From: Acetivibrio saccincola
Lineage (GTDB): Bacteria; Bacillota; Clostridia; Acetivibrionales; Acetivibrionaceae
Assembly (NCBI RefSeq): GCF_002844395.1
Contig: NZ_CP025197.1
Location: forward strand, 2,914,001-2,978,000
Reading direction: 5' to 3'
DNA: 64,000 nt
Shown here in pieces: positions 9,979 through 19,510 of the stretch. How positions within the stretch are numbered: position 1 is the stretch's first letter; every line of letters begins with the position of its first letter. The notes below the pieces were generated by a model. It was not told the DNA's origin. It saw nothing but the letters and a program-made list of their open reading frames with translations, and did not search any database. Both the position numbers and the translations under genes were made by a program.

Positions 9979-10044
9979 AGAAGATGTCATCCTTTCTATT
10001 TATTATTTTTGCTTAATTAATATCTTAACAGGATGTCATCTTCT
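9979..10044 (-). promoter_or_regulatory. Hairpin able to mask the transposase ribosome binding site
   Basis: Fifteen-base arms at 9979-9993 and 10030-10044 are complementary with one mismatch. On the minus strand the downstream arm contains AGGATGACATCTTCT, that is, the ribosome binding site and the base just before ATG. A transcript entering from outside would fold it and block translation. Confidence 0.5.
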
Positions 10045-10116
10045 TTTCAATTATATATGGTATTTTATGTCTCATTCCCTACAATAACTTTACGCTAACA
10101 ATATTTCAAAAATCTA

Positions 10117-11199
10117 TTATCTAAACCTCCCGTTTTTCCTGATTAATCTGCTTTTTCTGATTAATTTAAAGCCATGTATGAGTATCACAAAAACCATAAA
10201 CATTCCTGCATATCCAAAGACAGGATATATATTTGAAATAAGATTTGAAAATCCTATGGCTGACAAAGGGATTATAAGGCAGCATATTACAGGTATTAGT
10301 ATTCCCCTGCTTAATTTTGTTTTGCCCCTTACCCGCTCTATAAAACCATAACCTGAAGTTATTGCAGAAATAAACATTGCAAGAAGAAGTACAATTCTAT
10401 AAATGCTTCCCATAAATCTACTGCACATATCCACTATCCCTATAACAGGGAATTCAGCAGACATAACATAAGGATAAAATATATAAAGGGCGTAGTTTAA
10501 AACCAATGCTATTATACAGAGGATTCCCCCTCCTAATATCCCCCCTATGGATGCTGTTTTTTTGCTTTTCAGATATGGAAGGAGACTGCACATTACAACA
10601 ACTGAAATAATGCTGTTGTAACTAGTGTATAGAAGAGATGATACAACCCAATTGTGGGTCATTTTTTTAAATCCTCCTGAAATATTAAATACAGAAGAGT
10701 CCCTGCTTAATATTATATAAATCCCGATTGTGATAATTCCGATTATAAGAATAGGTGTAATAATTGTACTTAGTGATACTATGCCCTTTACCCCTGTTAA
10801 AAAAAATATCATACATATAAAGGTCACTAATAGTATTGCAAAATAAAAAGGGATATTTATTGTGTCTGCTATTATACTTGCAACACCTGATACCATAATG
10901 CAAAAAACAGATGCCATAAAAAGGGTTACGATTATTTCCATAACCCATCCTAAACCCCACCCTACCGTGGGAAATAAAAACTCTTCGTAGTTTTGAATTC
11001 GTTCTGAATAAACTTTATTTAGTACGGTATATCCTATGAAAGAAAATAAAACCCCTGTCAGTAAAATCCCATAAAAACCACCGCTGTAATATGAAGTGAA
11101 GAATTCTGTAATTTCCCTTCCCGATGCAAACCCTGCACCAACAATTGTGGCTATATATATACTTGCCACTTTAAAAATATTTTTTGTCTCATCAAACAA
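10117..11199 (-). CDS. YkvI-like APC-superfamily membrane transporter
   Basis: About 360 residues with some ten predicted spans. Near the start is FKVASIYIATIVGAGFASGREITEFF, a glycine-rich helix 1 typical of YkvI-type and related sodium-coupled amino-acid transporters. The C-terminus is short and basic (KLIRKSRLIRKNGR). GAGGGG lies 9 nt before TTG 11199; an in-frame TTG at 11208 abuts that box. Substrate unknown. The gene lies just outside the right end of the ISLre2 element and downstream of the ABC operon, with a perfect palindrome ahead of it. Confidence 0.7.
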   Translation of the reverse strand: MFDETKNIFKVASIYIATIVGAGFASGREITEFFTSYYSGGFYGILLTGVLFSFIGYTVLNKVYSERIQNYEEFLFPTVGWGLGWVMEIIVTLFMASVFCIMVSGVASIIADTINIPFYFAILLVTFICMIFFLTGVKGIVSLSTIITPILIIGIITIGIYIILSRDSSVFNISGGFKKMTHNWVVSSLLYTSYNSIISVVVMCSLLPYLKSKKTASIGGILGGGILCIIALVLNYALYIFYPYVMSAEFPVIGIVDMCSRFMGSIYRIVLLLAMFISAITSGYGFIERVRGKTKLSRGILIPVICCLIIPLSAIGFSNLISNIYPVFGYAGMFMVFVILIHGFKLIRKSRLIRKNGRFR

Positions 11200-11215
11200 A
11201 AATAACAACCCCTCA

Positions 11216-11245
11216 CATAGAATTATACTGCTGTATAATTCTATG
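11216..11245. promoter_or_regulatory. Perfect 30-nt palindrome ahead of the ykvI-like gene
   Basis: Two 13-bp arms (CATAGAATTATAC / GTATAATTCTATG) flank a 4-nt loop and end just before the GAGGGG ribosome binding site. There is no T-run, so an operator or mRNA structure is more likely than a terminator. A 12-nt direct repeat TTACAATTACAG occurs twice at about 11258-11291. Confidence 0.5.
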
Positions 11246-11297
11246 CAGGAGTTGTCTTTACAATTACAGTTGATTTTTTTACAATTACAGCTTAACT

Positions 11298-12674
11298 CTA
11301 GTCTAGAAACTCTTGCACTGCATCATAAGCTTTTAATATATCATCAATGCTTTCCTTATCGGTAATCAGTCCTGTGTAGTTGCCGTTCTTCATAGCATAA
11401 TAGGTTTCATCGTCTCTTGGAATAAGCTCAATTGTAATTTCCTTTGGTTCTTTGTTGAGACGGAAGGTAACTAAAGCCTCCGGTTCTTCTTCCGGCACTT
11501 CAGCATCAATATCTATTTCTTTTACTTCTAAAGACATGAGATTTTTAAATAGTTCTTTAAATTCCCAATCCCCGTCTTCTGAAACTTTCTTTCCATCAAC
11601 ATAGTATTCTTCTTTTACTTTGTCTTCATTTTCATCATCACTAATTCTTTTTATTTCAACTTCAAACTCCTTACCTCCGGCTTTAGCATATGCCCCTTCC
11701 ATATATTCTAAATCTTCTTCATACACATATATGTTTACAAAATAATTTAAAGATTCATCTAAGAAATTCAAAGGTGCAATGTCAACTAAAAACACTTCGG
11801 TGGTTCCCTCTAGCATTGCGTATATTTCGTTGATATAAGTATCTAGGTTCATTCCCTTTTCTTCACCTACAAGGAGTTTAACTCTTTCACCGTCAATGGT
11901 TTCAGCTTCAATAGCGTACAGTGGGTTGTCTAATCCGTAAATGCTTAAATCCTTAGCATCTTCTTCAACAAAGTCTTGTACTATTGTCCTTATAAAAGCA
12001 TCTATGGCACTTGTCACATTTGCTATATTAGCCTCAATCTCAAGGGGGTCTGTCACCTTCCAGTCCTTTTCATCCTCACTTTCTGCCATAAACACCAATT
12101 CCCCGTCTTTTTCAAAACCAAATCTCTTTATTTCAGATCTGGGCTTGTCAATTATGTTTTTGTTCCTGATGTCTGTTTTGCTTGCATTTAATACAGTACC
12201 TTCGTAACGGGGTATTGTATAAACTGTATTTTCACCATTCAGCCTCATATAGTAGCTTTCATTTGTTACAGTAGGATTTCCTATTTCTACAACGAAGGTT
12301 TGGTCATCTGTAGTTTTTAAAGTAAGGACTACAGGATCTGACAGCCCGTATTTTTCAAAATCCTTTGCTTCCTCTTCAATTATCCTTTCTGCATAAAGCC
12401 TGGATATAGTTGAGGCTATACTGTTAAGTTTTAAAGAATCAACTTTAAAATCTCCTCCTGAAACAAGCTTCCATGAGTCCTCTTCTTTTTCCAGAACAAA
12501 TTCTCCATCTTTGTTTTTAATGGTCATACTTTTCACATTTTCACTGTCAAAATCCAAAAGCTCAATTCTTCCTGTATCATCTTTTGAGCCGGTTTTTTTA
12601 TCAACTATAAGATATACTCCTGTCAAAAGCGCCACAATGACTACAAGAATAATTGCATACTTGTAAAACCTCAT
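11298..12674 (-). CDS. DUF4340 domain protein of a Gld-type ABC system
   Basis: The 458-residue protein has an N-terminal membrane anchor (residues ~5-25) and an extracytoplasmic region with repeated DUF4340 units: FEKYGLSDPVVLTLKTTDDQ and, later, LSIYGLDNPLYAIEAETID, each with a Gly-Leu-x-x-Pro signature. It is strongly acidic. Its ATG overlaps the stop of the GldG-like gene (ATGA). DUF4340 proteins usually travel with GldG-like genes. A role in an envelope process is likely but unproven. Confidence 0.75.
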   Translation of the reverse strand: MRFYKYAIILVVIVALLTGVYLIVDKKTGSKDDTGRIELLDFDSENVKSMTIKNKDGEFVLEKEEDSWKLVSGGDFKVDSLKLNSIASTISRLYAERIIEEEAKDFEKYGLSDPVVLTLKTTDDQTFVVEIGNPTVTNESYYMRLNGENTVYTIPRYEGTVLNASKTDIRNKNIIDKPRSEIKRFGFEKDGELVFMAESEDEKDWKVTDPLEIEANIANVTSAIDAFIRTIVQDFVEEDAKDLSIYGLDNPLYAIEAETIDGERVKLLVGEEKGMNLDTYINEIYAMLEGTTEVFLVDIAPLNFLDESLNYFVNIYVYEEDLEYMEGAYAKAGGKEFEVEIKRISDDENEDKVKEEYYVDGKKVSEDGDWEFKELFKNLMSLEVKEIDIDAEVPEEEPEALVTFRLNKEPKEITIELIPRDDETYYAMKNGNYTGLITDKESIDDILKAYDAVQEFLD

Positions 12675-14104
12675 AGACGCCTCCTCCTTAACCAGATTGC
12701 TATTCCGGAAACAATTACAAGCAGTGGTAAACCAAATATAATTATTCCGGTTATTTTTTGGGCATTTGAACTATTAACTGTAATTGTATCTAAGAAAGAT
12801 GTTTTTGGCATTATATATACGTCACTTGTATTCTCATACACAGTGGCAATGCATTGGGTTATAAACAGCAAATTGTTTTGATAATAGCGGGCATAGCGTT
12901 CTAAAGCATCGTCAGTAATAAAATAAGCATTTCCAATTACTAAAACCTTTGACTCATTTTCCCCGTTGTATTCTGACAATACTGCCACATCTATAGGTCC
13001 ACCCTGAAGATCTTCTTCAGTTTCAACATTGCCAAATGGCTCTCTTTCTGCACTGCCGCTTGCTGTTAAAAGAGGTGTGACTACTACCCCTTCCGGGTCA
13101 TTTCTCAACAGGTTGATACTCCGGCTCTCCGGCATTAATACTTGGAAATTAGCAAAAGCCGGATCTGAAAACAGCCGTGTCCCTGATAAAATTGGCAGAA
13201 TGTGATAAGGCATATCTACTAAATGTCTCATTTCATTGCCTTCTTTTACTTTGTCATAGTATAGGGACAAATCATACTTTTCTAAAATGTGTTCAAAATT
13301 TGTAAACCTTGAATTGGATGCTACCGGATCAAATAAGAATATAATGTTACCTCCGTTTTCAAGGTATTTTTCCAATTTGTCCCTTTCGTCTATGGACAAA
13401 TCAACCTTTGGTGAAGCACAGAATAATATCTTTGCATCTTCAGGTACTTCAGCTACATGGTTTAAATCCAGTCTTTTAACATCAAAATTATTAATCTCTA
13501 AAAGTGCTCTTAATAATCTATACTCACTGTTTAAATCCCTCTGCTTGTGCCCTTCCAGAAAATATACAGTTGGCGTTATTTCACTGGTAACATATAGTAT
13601 GGCACTTGTTACCTCCTGTTCTCCTGAAAAAGATAAGCCTGTAAAAGTTTCTGTAAAAAGGCTGTTGGCAGAGAATTTTTTAAACTTTTCCCCACTCTTT
13701 ACAATAATGTCATATTTGTTTATGTCAATTGTGTCAGTTAACTTTAATTCTGCAACTATTTCAGGATTTGTATCCGGATCGATAAATTTAACAGATACCT
13801 TTGGGAATTTATCATAGTTTTGCAAAAAATGCCACACCCAAGAGGCTATCTCTGTTCCTCCCCTTATCTTTTCCCCGTCAGCTAAAAAGATAATTTCAAC
13901 CTCTTTGTCCAATCTTTCAGCTATGGTTTTTGTCTGTTCACCTATGGAATACATTTTGTTTTCAGTCATATCCCAGGTATGGTTGGTTCTTTCACCTATC
14001 ATATTTATAAAAACGGTAATTATCACAGCACATAACATCATAAGTAATGCTACGGTACTAAATTTAAAATTCTTTGACCCAAAAAATTTGAATATCTTTT
14101 TCAT
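12671..14104 (-). CDS. GldG-like ABC-associated membrane protein
   Basis: The 477-residue protein has a span near residues 15-35, a large extracytoplasmic domain (DUF4350/GldG type: DKEVEIIFLADGEKIRG, TPTVYFLEGHKQRDLNSEYRLLR, AKILFCASPKVDLSIDERDKLEKYLENGGNIIFLFDP), and a C-terminal span followed by RRRR. In Bacteroidetes, GldG and GldF form an ABC membrane component needed for gliding; in non-gliding Clostridia the role is unknown. GGGGTGA precedes ATG 14104, and the permease stop is 6 nt upstream. Confidence 0.72.
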   Translation of the reverse strand: MKKIFKFFGSKNFKFSTVALLMMLCAVIITVFINMIGERTNHTWDMTENKMYSIGEQTKTIAERLDKEVEIIFLADGEKIRGGTEIASWVWHFLQNYDKFPKVSVKFIDPDTNPEIVAELKLTDTIDINKYDIIVKSGEKFKKFSANSLFTETFTGLSFSGEQEVTSAILYVTSEITPTVYFLEGHKQRDLNSEYRLLRALLEINNFDVKRLDLNHVAEVPEDAKILFCASPKVDLSIDERDKLEKYLENGGNIIFLFDPVASNSRFTNFEHILEKYDLSLYYDKVKEGNEMRHLVDMPYHILPILSGTRLFSDPAFANFQVLMPESRSINLLRNDPEGVVVTPLLTASGSAEREPFGNVETEEDLQGGPIDVAVLSEYNGENESKVLVIGNAYFITDDALERYARYYQNNLLFITQCIATVYENTSDVYIMPKTSFLDTITVNSSNAQKITGIIIFGLPLLVIVSGIAIWLRRRRL

Positions 14105-14110
14105 TTTTAA

Positions 14111-14818
14111 TCACCCCTGACTCCAACGCCTTTTTTCAATTACGATCATTGTTAATAATAAGAATAATCCTATTAAACTTAAAAAGAAAACCAAGTCTCT
14201 TGTGCTAAATAGCCCCTGAACAAATTCCCTGAATCTGAAAAAGAAAGAAATCCAATTTGCAAAGCTCAAAAGAGCTCCTTTAAACAAGAAACTTATCTGA
14301 TTTATAAACCAAATAAGAATCAAACCACCAATTCCCGTTACCGCAGCTATTACCTGGCTCTTGGTAAGGGAAGATGTGAAAATACCAAAAGCCACAAAAA
14401 ATGCCCCTAAAAGAATATGCCCTATATAACAGGAAATCGCCGGCATTATATTGAGATTTCCATATATTATTATCAATGCAGGATATATAAGAGTTAAAAT
14501 TGTCATAAGTAAAAACACAGTTAGTGAAGCAAGATATTTTCCTAATACAATACCCGGCACACTAACAGGAGATGTCATAAGTAATACGTCTGTACCACTT
14601 TTTTTCTCTTCTGCAAAAGCCCTCATTGTCAATGTTGGTAATATAAATATAAGCAAAAAACTGTATTGGTAAAGGTATGCACCATACATAAAGGGACGTC
14701 CTGATGTAAACACCCCGCGTAAAAACAGTGAAAAAATCAACATATATATACCAATTAATACATATGCCAATGGGGAGTAAAAATAGGCTTTAAGTTCCTT
14801 CTTATAAATGGCAAACAT
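14111..14818 (-). CDS. ABC-2 type permease (GldF-like)
   Basis: The 235-residue protein has about six membrane spans. It opens with IYKKELKAYFYSPLAYVL, typical of ABC-2 permeases that pair with GldA-type ATPases, and contains TLTMRAFAEEKKSGTDVLLMTSPVS, the conserved first cytoplasmic loop of these permeases. Only one nucleotide lies between the ATPase stop and its ATG, so the two are translationally coupled. Transported substrate unknown. Confidence 0.82.
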   Translation of the reverse strand: MFAIYKKELKAYFYSPLAYVLIGIYMLIFSLFLRGVFTSGRPFMYGAYLYQYSFLLIFILPTLTMRAFAEEKKSGTDVLLMTSPVSVPGIVLGKYLASLTVFLLMTILTLIYPALIIIYGNLNIMPAISCYIGHILLGAFFVAFGIFTSSLTKSQVIAAVTGIGGLILIWFINQISFLFKGALLSFANWISFFFRFREFVQGLFSTRDLVFFLSLIGLFLLLTMIVIEKRRWSQG

Positions 14819-14819
14819 A

Positions 14820-15935
14820 TTACTCTACCTCCTTCTCTTTTTTATTCTTCTTTTTAAGCTTTGATTTTTTCTCTTTATCATCTTGCTGTATATTCTCCTG
14901 TTCACCTTGTTCTTCTTGACTTTTCCCTTCATTTTTTTCTACATCATTTTCAGCACCGCCGTCCAAGGCTTTTTCTTCATCCTGGACTTCTGTATTTCCT
15001 TCTTCACCTGCTGTAAGCTTTCTGAATATCTCTTCAAGATCCATTCCTACAGATTGAAGCTCCAATATAGGATATCCAAGTTCTGCCATCTTGAAGAATA
15101 TAGGTCTTCTTACATCTATATCTTTTTCAGAGTCAACTGTATATTTAAATACATTTTCCTCACCATTTGAATCACATTCTATATTTAAAATTCCTTTAAT
15201 TTCACTCAATGCATTTGTTACTTCAGCTTGCGGTCCTTCTACTTTCATCAAAAATCTGCTTACATTTCCTAAATTGCGTGAAAGGTTGTCCGGTGTGTCT
15301 ATTGCAACTATTTCACCTTTATTTATTATTACAACCCTTTCACAGACAGCACTTACTTCTTGAAGTATATGGGAACTAAATATTATAGTGTGTTCTTTTC
15401 CTAATTCTTTTATTAACCTTCTGATTTCAATAATCTGGTTGGGGTCAAGACCAACGGTAGGCTCATCAAGTATGAGAACTTCCGGACTTCCAACTAAAGC
15501 CTGGGCCAACCCAACTCTTTGCCTGTAACCCTTTGACAGGTTTCCCACCAGCCTGTTTTTAACATGGTCAATCTGTATTTTTTCCATAATATCTGATATC
15601 TGGCCGGCTCTTTTTGATCTGGGGACTTTCTTTAAATCACTGACAAAATACAGATATTCCTTCACAGTCATGTCAGTGTACACCGGGGGAATTTCAGGCA
15701 AATAGCCTATGCGTTTCTTTACTTCTGCCGGCTGTTCCCCAATGTCATAACCGGCAACCTTGACTGTACCACTAGTTGAAGGAAGATACCCTGTTATCAT
15801 ATTCATTGTGGTTGTCTTACCAGCACCATTAGGCCCTAAAAATCCAAGGATTTCTCCTTTTTCAACAGTGAAATTAATGTTATTCACTGCTTTTATAGGA
15901 CCAAAGTGCTTGGTCAAATTTTGTATTTCAATCAT
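14820..15935 (-). CDS. ABC transporter ATP-binding protein (GldA-like) with a long charged tail
   Basis: The 371-residue protein has Walker A GPNGAGKTT near residue 37, the signature LSKGYRQRVGLAQ near 135, and Walker B LILDEPTVGLDPNQ. GGGAGGG precedes ATG 15935 and rules out an in-frame start six codons upstream. After the ~300-residue core comes a tail of about 60 residues, first acidic (EEQGEQENIQQDDKEKK) then Lys-rich, absent from usual family members and probably disordered. It heads the ATPase-permease-GldG-DUF4340 operon. Confidence 0.9.
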   Translation of the reverse strand: MIEIQNLTKHFGPIKAVNNINFTVEKGEILGFLGPNGAGKTTTMNMITGYLPSTSGTVKVAGYDIGEQPAEVKKRIGYLPEIPPVYTDMTVKEYLYFVSDLKKVPRSKRAGQISDIMEKIQIDHVKNRLVGNLSKGYRQRVGLAQALVGSPEVLILDEPTVGLDPNQIIEIRRLIKELGKEHTIIFSSHILQEVSAVCERVVIINKGEIVAIDTPDNLSRNLGNVSRFLMKVEGPQAEVTNALSEIKGILNIECDSNGEENVFKYTVDSEKDIDVRRPIFFKMAELGYPILELQSVGMDLEEIFRKLTAGEEGNTEVQDEEKALDGGAENDVEKNEGKSQEEQGEQENIQQDDKEKKSKLKKKNKKEKEVE

Positions 15936-16520
15936 CCTGGTTTTCCCTCCCATTTCTTTTCATTTAAATTCCATATACAAATTATATTATCATAAATTAA
16001 AATTAATAAAGTATGAACAATTTGTAACATATCATGTTGTTGCTTGAAGTTGTAAATAAAGAATTGAAAATTATAAATGTTAACATCGCCTGCCGTATAT
16101 TTTGTTTTTTTAAGTTACCAGCTTATTATATAGTGTTATGTGATGTTTTTCAAGTGCCATAAACAGCTGACTCCCAATTAAAAGATAACATTGCCGGATT
16201 CTTTAATTGTGATGGCACCTTTACCAAAAAGTTGAATATAGCAAAAATCATAATTTCATGAATTATATTGAATTTTGAGAAAAAACATGATATTTTTGAT
16301 ATTAGTTTATTTTAGAATAAATTTCTTAATGTTTAATTTATACTTAAATATTAAGTAGATGAAAGAGGTAAATATCCGCAAACTTCTAATACATATATCA
16401 TACATTTAAAGGATTACAGGAATTCATCAACAATATTTGACAATATAGATATGCACAAAATTCTTATAGATGTCGGCTACATAGAAGAGTAAGATGCATG
16501 TGGCAGAGTTTGAAAAAAGA
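15936..16520. other. AT-rich intergenic region with a possible gene remnant
   Basis: This region separates the divergent ABC operon and TPR-S41 gene. Most of it shows nothing recognisable. At about 16359-16493 the plus strand has a 44-codon open frame between stops without a suitable start (ending NIDMHKILIDVGYIEE), which may be a decayed gene end. Confidence 0.35.
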
Positions 16521-16529
16521 TGGTATAAT
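16521..16529 (+). promoter_or_regulatory. Extended -10 promoter of the TPR-S41 gene
   Basis: TGGTATAAT is a full extended -10 (TGnTATAAT) 45 nt before the GTG start. No good -35 is seen at 17 nt, as is common for this promoter class. Confidence 0.5.
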
Positions 16530-16573
16530 TTATTTATAATAATATTATAGTTAATATTTTTGTGAGGTTGTTT

Positions 16574-18451
16574 GTGTTAAGTAAAAATAAAGCTCAAAAA
16601 AAATTTAAAAAAGAAATGAGAAAAATTCTAAAAAAGAAAGAAAAAGAAATAGGTTATTCTCCATATCCTTTTTCTGATGACAATTTCTACTATCAAAATG
16701 ATGCATCCTTTGCCAAAAAATTAAAAAATTTTATTTCATACGGACTTATATTGCTCATGGTTGTTTTTGTAATATACTGCATATCATCGCTATTTGTTGA
16801 TTATACAGATAAAATGTACTCCTCTTTTCAGAATGAAAACTATGAAGATACCATTAAATATTCCGAAAAACTTCTTAAAAATAATCCGGCCCACTATGAT
16901 GCACTGGCATATAAGGGTGTTTCTTACCGCCTTTTAGGAAATTTTCAAAAATCTCTGGAAGTTTTTCAAACTGCCATTGAATTTTATCCTGATAACATAG
17001 ATATTTTAAATGAACTAGCTTATTGTAATTACAGTTTAGGCTACCATTACAAGGCACTGGAATATTACAACCAGGTACTCAAATTTGATGCAAAAAATGT
17101 AGAAGCTTTATACTGGAAGGGACATACACTATTAGAGTTATTTGAATATGACGAAGCTTTAGAATCTGTAGATTCCCTTCTCAGACTTGGCTACAACCAT
17201 ACAGAAGTCTACAACTTAAAAGGTCTGCTGTTTTTTAATCAAAATAAATACAAAGCTGCTATTGAAAGTTTTGATAAAGCTATAAAAGCAGATTATGAAA
17301 CGTATAGTGTATATGAAGATGCTCATCTAAATAAGATATATACTCTTTTTTCACAAAAGGACTTAAAAGGATGTATCGAGTTTTGTGAAAGTATACAAGA
17401 GGAATTTCCACATAATACAGATATTCTTTATTATATGGGGGATTGTTATTCTCTTATGGGAGAATACCAGAAGGCCATTAAATGCTATGCAAAAGCCAGC
17501 AGAGCAGATCCAGAGAACAGTTGGCTTGTTGCTGAAATTGCCATGCAGCTTTACTATTTACAAGAGTATACGGCTTCTAAGATTTACGCTCAAAGAACAA
17601 TTGATAAAGATCCTGAAAACTTGTTAGCCCGGGAACTTTTAAAAAAACTTGAAGAAACTGACCTTCCTGAAGCTGAAAGGATTGTAAATTTTGTTAAAGA
17701 AAATTATCTTTACTTAGATAAAGTTGAAGACTTTGATACTAAGGCTGAAAAATTTATGTCCAAAGATAAAGTTGAATACCAGGATATTTATGAATTCATA
17801 GAATCCATAAGAATAGAAGATGATTTATTTACTTTTTTCATATGGGGAGAATACTACGATGAGTACATAGATGAAATTGAAAAAGATGATATCGAATACA
17901 AAATGTTAGGTGAAAATTACCACTACCTGAGATTTGATTCCTTTACCCGGGGAATCTCAGGTAAATTCACCAACACCATAAAAAATATTTCTTCTACTGA
18001 AAGCAGCAATTTAATTTTGGATTTAAGAGATAATCCCGGAGGTCTTTTATTTACAGCAACAAATATTTTGGACACTTTGCTTCCTGAATGCATAAGCAGC
18101 TATACCATTGACAGAAACGGGTATATAGATACCTATCAAACTACATATGATTATTTTCCCTTTAAACACATATATCTGCTTGTAAATGAGGAATCTGCCA
18201 GTGCCTCTGAATTAGTGGCACTGAGCTTAAAAACATACCTGCCTAATGTAACTATTGTCGGCAGGAATACCTTCGGAAAAGGGGTAGGTCAGACTGTATT
18301 TGAAAATAAAGAGAATAGATATATAATATTTCTTACAGACTCTTTTTGGAATGTAAAAGAGACAAACATTTTAGGAAAGGGTGTACAGCCTGATCTGCTG
18401 GTAAACGGGACTGAACTTCAAGATTTTTTAAATGCAGTCATGAAAAATTAA
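16574..18451 (+). CDS. TPR-repeat protein with C-terminal S41 peptidase domain
   Basis: About 625 residues: a Lys-rich cytoplasmic start, one span (residues ~55-75), about eight tetratricopeptide repeats (HYDALAYKGVSYRLLGNFQKSLEVF and similar) over ~90-370, then an S41 (C-terminal-processing) protease domain. The catalytic serine is in EESASASELVALS and the lysine in NTFGKGVGQT, with the substrate-pocket strand LILDLRDNPGG. No PDZ domain is visible; the TPRs may replace it as the partner-binding part. GAGGT selects GTG 16574 over GTG 16562. The membrane protein gene follows by 25 nt. Confidence 0.85.
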   Translation: MLSKNKAQKKFKKEMRKILKKKEKEIGYSPYPFSDDNFYYQNDASFAKKLKNFISYGLILLMVVFVIYCISSLFVDYTDKMYSSFQNENYEDTIKYSEKLLKNNPAHYDALAYKGVSYRLLGNFQKSLEVFQTAIEFYPDNIDILNELAYCNYSLGYHYKALEYYNQVLKFDAKNVEALYWKGHTLLELFEYDEALESVDSLLRLGYNHTEVYNLKGLLFFNQNKYKAAIESFDKAIKADYETYSVYEDAHLNKIYTLFSQKDLKGCIEFCESIQEEFPHNTDILYYMGDCYSLMGEYQKAIKCYAKASRADPENSWLVAEIAMQLYYLQEYTASKIYAQRTIDKDPENLLARELLKKLEETDLPEAERIVNFVKENYLYLDKVEDFDTKAEKFMSKDKVEYQDIYEFIESIRIEDDLFTFFIWGEYYDEYIDEIEKDDIEYKMLGENYHYLRFDSFTRGISGKFTNTIKNISSTESSNLILDLRDNPGGLLFTATNILDTLLPECISSYTIDRNGYIDTYQTTYDYFPFKHIYLLVNEESASASELVALSLKTYLPNVTIVGRNTFGKGVGQTVFENKENRYIIFLTDSFWNVKETNILGKGVQPDLLVNGTELQDFLNAVMKN

Positions 18452-18476
18452 ATATATTTTAAAGGAGTTGACAAAA

Positions 18477-19373
18477 TTGGATACTCAATTTGGCATCATT
18501 AATAAAATAAATAAGGATACTCCCTATGAATGTTACAAACATTCTAATTATACCAACCCATCAAGTATCTTTATTCTTTTGGCACTGGGCACAATAGGAA
18601 CACTTATTTTAAGTGCAATCTATAGTTACGCCATACACTATATACCCATAGTGGTTTTGAATGTTATATGCACAATATTTTTTGGTTATCTTACAGGTGT
18701 AATTGTTGGAATCAGTGGAAAAATTGCAAAGATAAGAAACTCAACTATTTTAACAATCTTCGGTATAATCTTTGGACTTTTTGCTGTTTATTCTTCTTGG
18801 GTTATATGGTTATTTGAATTATTCCAACGTCAAGAGTGGGTTTTTAATCCTGTAACTATTCTTCATATCATGCAGTTTCTTTCAATAGAAGGTGTATGGA
18901 GTTCCGGTTCTTTTACACCCACTGGTTTTCTTTTGTATATTATATGGTTTGTTGAAGCTGCAATAATTGTCGGAGGTTGTATATATGCCTCTTCAACCTA
19001 TATTAAAAATGATGCCTTCTGCGAAAAATGCAATGCCTGGGTAAATGACAAGTATAAGCTTTTTAATTTAAATTATGTATGTAATTCTACTAAATTGAAA
19101 AATTTATTACATCAAGGTCAGTTTTCAGCTTTGTCTGATTTAAAAATTCAAAATCCCCCTGGGGATGCTTACACAACAGTGGAATTATCTAAATGTTCAA
19201 ATTGTAATGAATTATATTTACTAACAGTCAATACTGTTAAAATAATAAGAAAATCCGATGAAACTTTCAAAATATACAAGACTACAATTGTTCAAAATAT
19301 GATTATTGACAGTGAAATATATGATTCAATAAAATCTTGGGAGCAAAAAGAGCTTCTGTTAAGCCAAAAGTAA
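18477..19373 (+). CDS. Membrane protein with C-terminal zinc-ribbon-like cysteines
   Basis: The 298-residue protein has about four predicted spans (between ~30 and ~175). The following cytosolic part has CEKC near residue 183 and CSNC near 243, which could bind one zinc. AAAGGAG lies 9 nt before TTG 18477; an earlier TTG at 18468 abuts that box. It follows the TPR-S41 gene by 25 nt and is probably cotranscribed. No family was recognised. Confidence 0.6.
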   Translation: MDTQFGIINKINKDTPYECYKHSNYTNPSSIFILLALGTIGTLILSAIYSYAIHYIPIVVLNVICTIFFGYLTGVIVGISGKIAKIRNSTILTIFGIIFGLFAVYSSWVIWLFELFQRQEWVFNPVTILHIMQFLSIEGVWSSGSFTPTGFLLYIIWFVEAAIIVGGCIYASSTYIKNDAFCEKCNAWVNDKYKLFNLNYVCNSTKLKNLLHQGQFSALSDLKIQNPPGDAYTTVELSKCSNCNELYLLTVNTVKIIRKSDETFKIYKTTIVQNMIIDSEIYDSIKSWEQKELLLSQK

Positions 19374-19510
19374 ATAATTCTTTAATAATAAATAATCCTT
19401 TAAAATATGTTTATATTTTTCAAATTATCAGGTTAAATTATATATAGTACTGTTAAATCACTTACTATATTTCCTTAACCATATAATAGGATAAGAGAAA
19501 GGAATGTATT

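Larger units (their letters stand above)
8020..10108 (-). mobile_element. ISLre2-family insertion sequence
   Basis: Imperfect terminal inverted repeats bracket one transposase gene. The left arm at 8020-8052 ends in TTATTGTAGG, and the right arm at 10078-10108 begins CCTACAATAA. They share the AGCGT/ACGCT block and weaken towards the outside. No clean target duplication is seen. The left ~490 nt, 3' of the transposase, is non-coding and contains a palindromic hairpin element. The IS lies between the DUF5711-like gene and the ykvI-like gene. Confidence 0.7.

Noticed and set aside
8010-10118. A target-site duplication around the ISLre2 element (AATCT-like on both sides)
   Set aside because: Only partial identity in AT-rich DNA, and the exact outer ends are uncertain.
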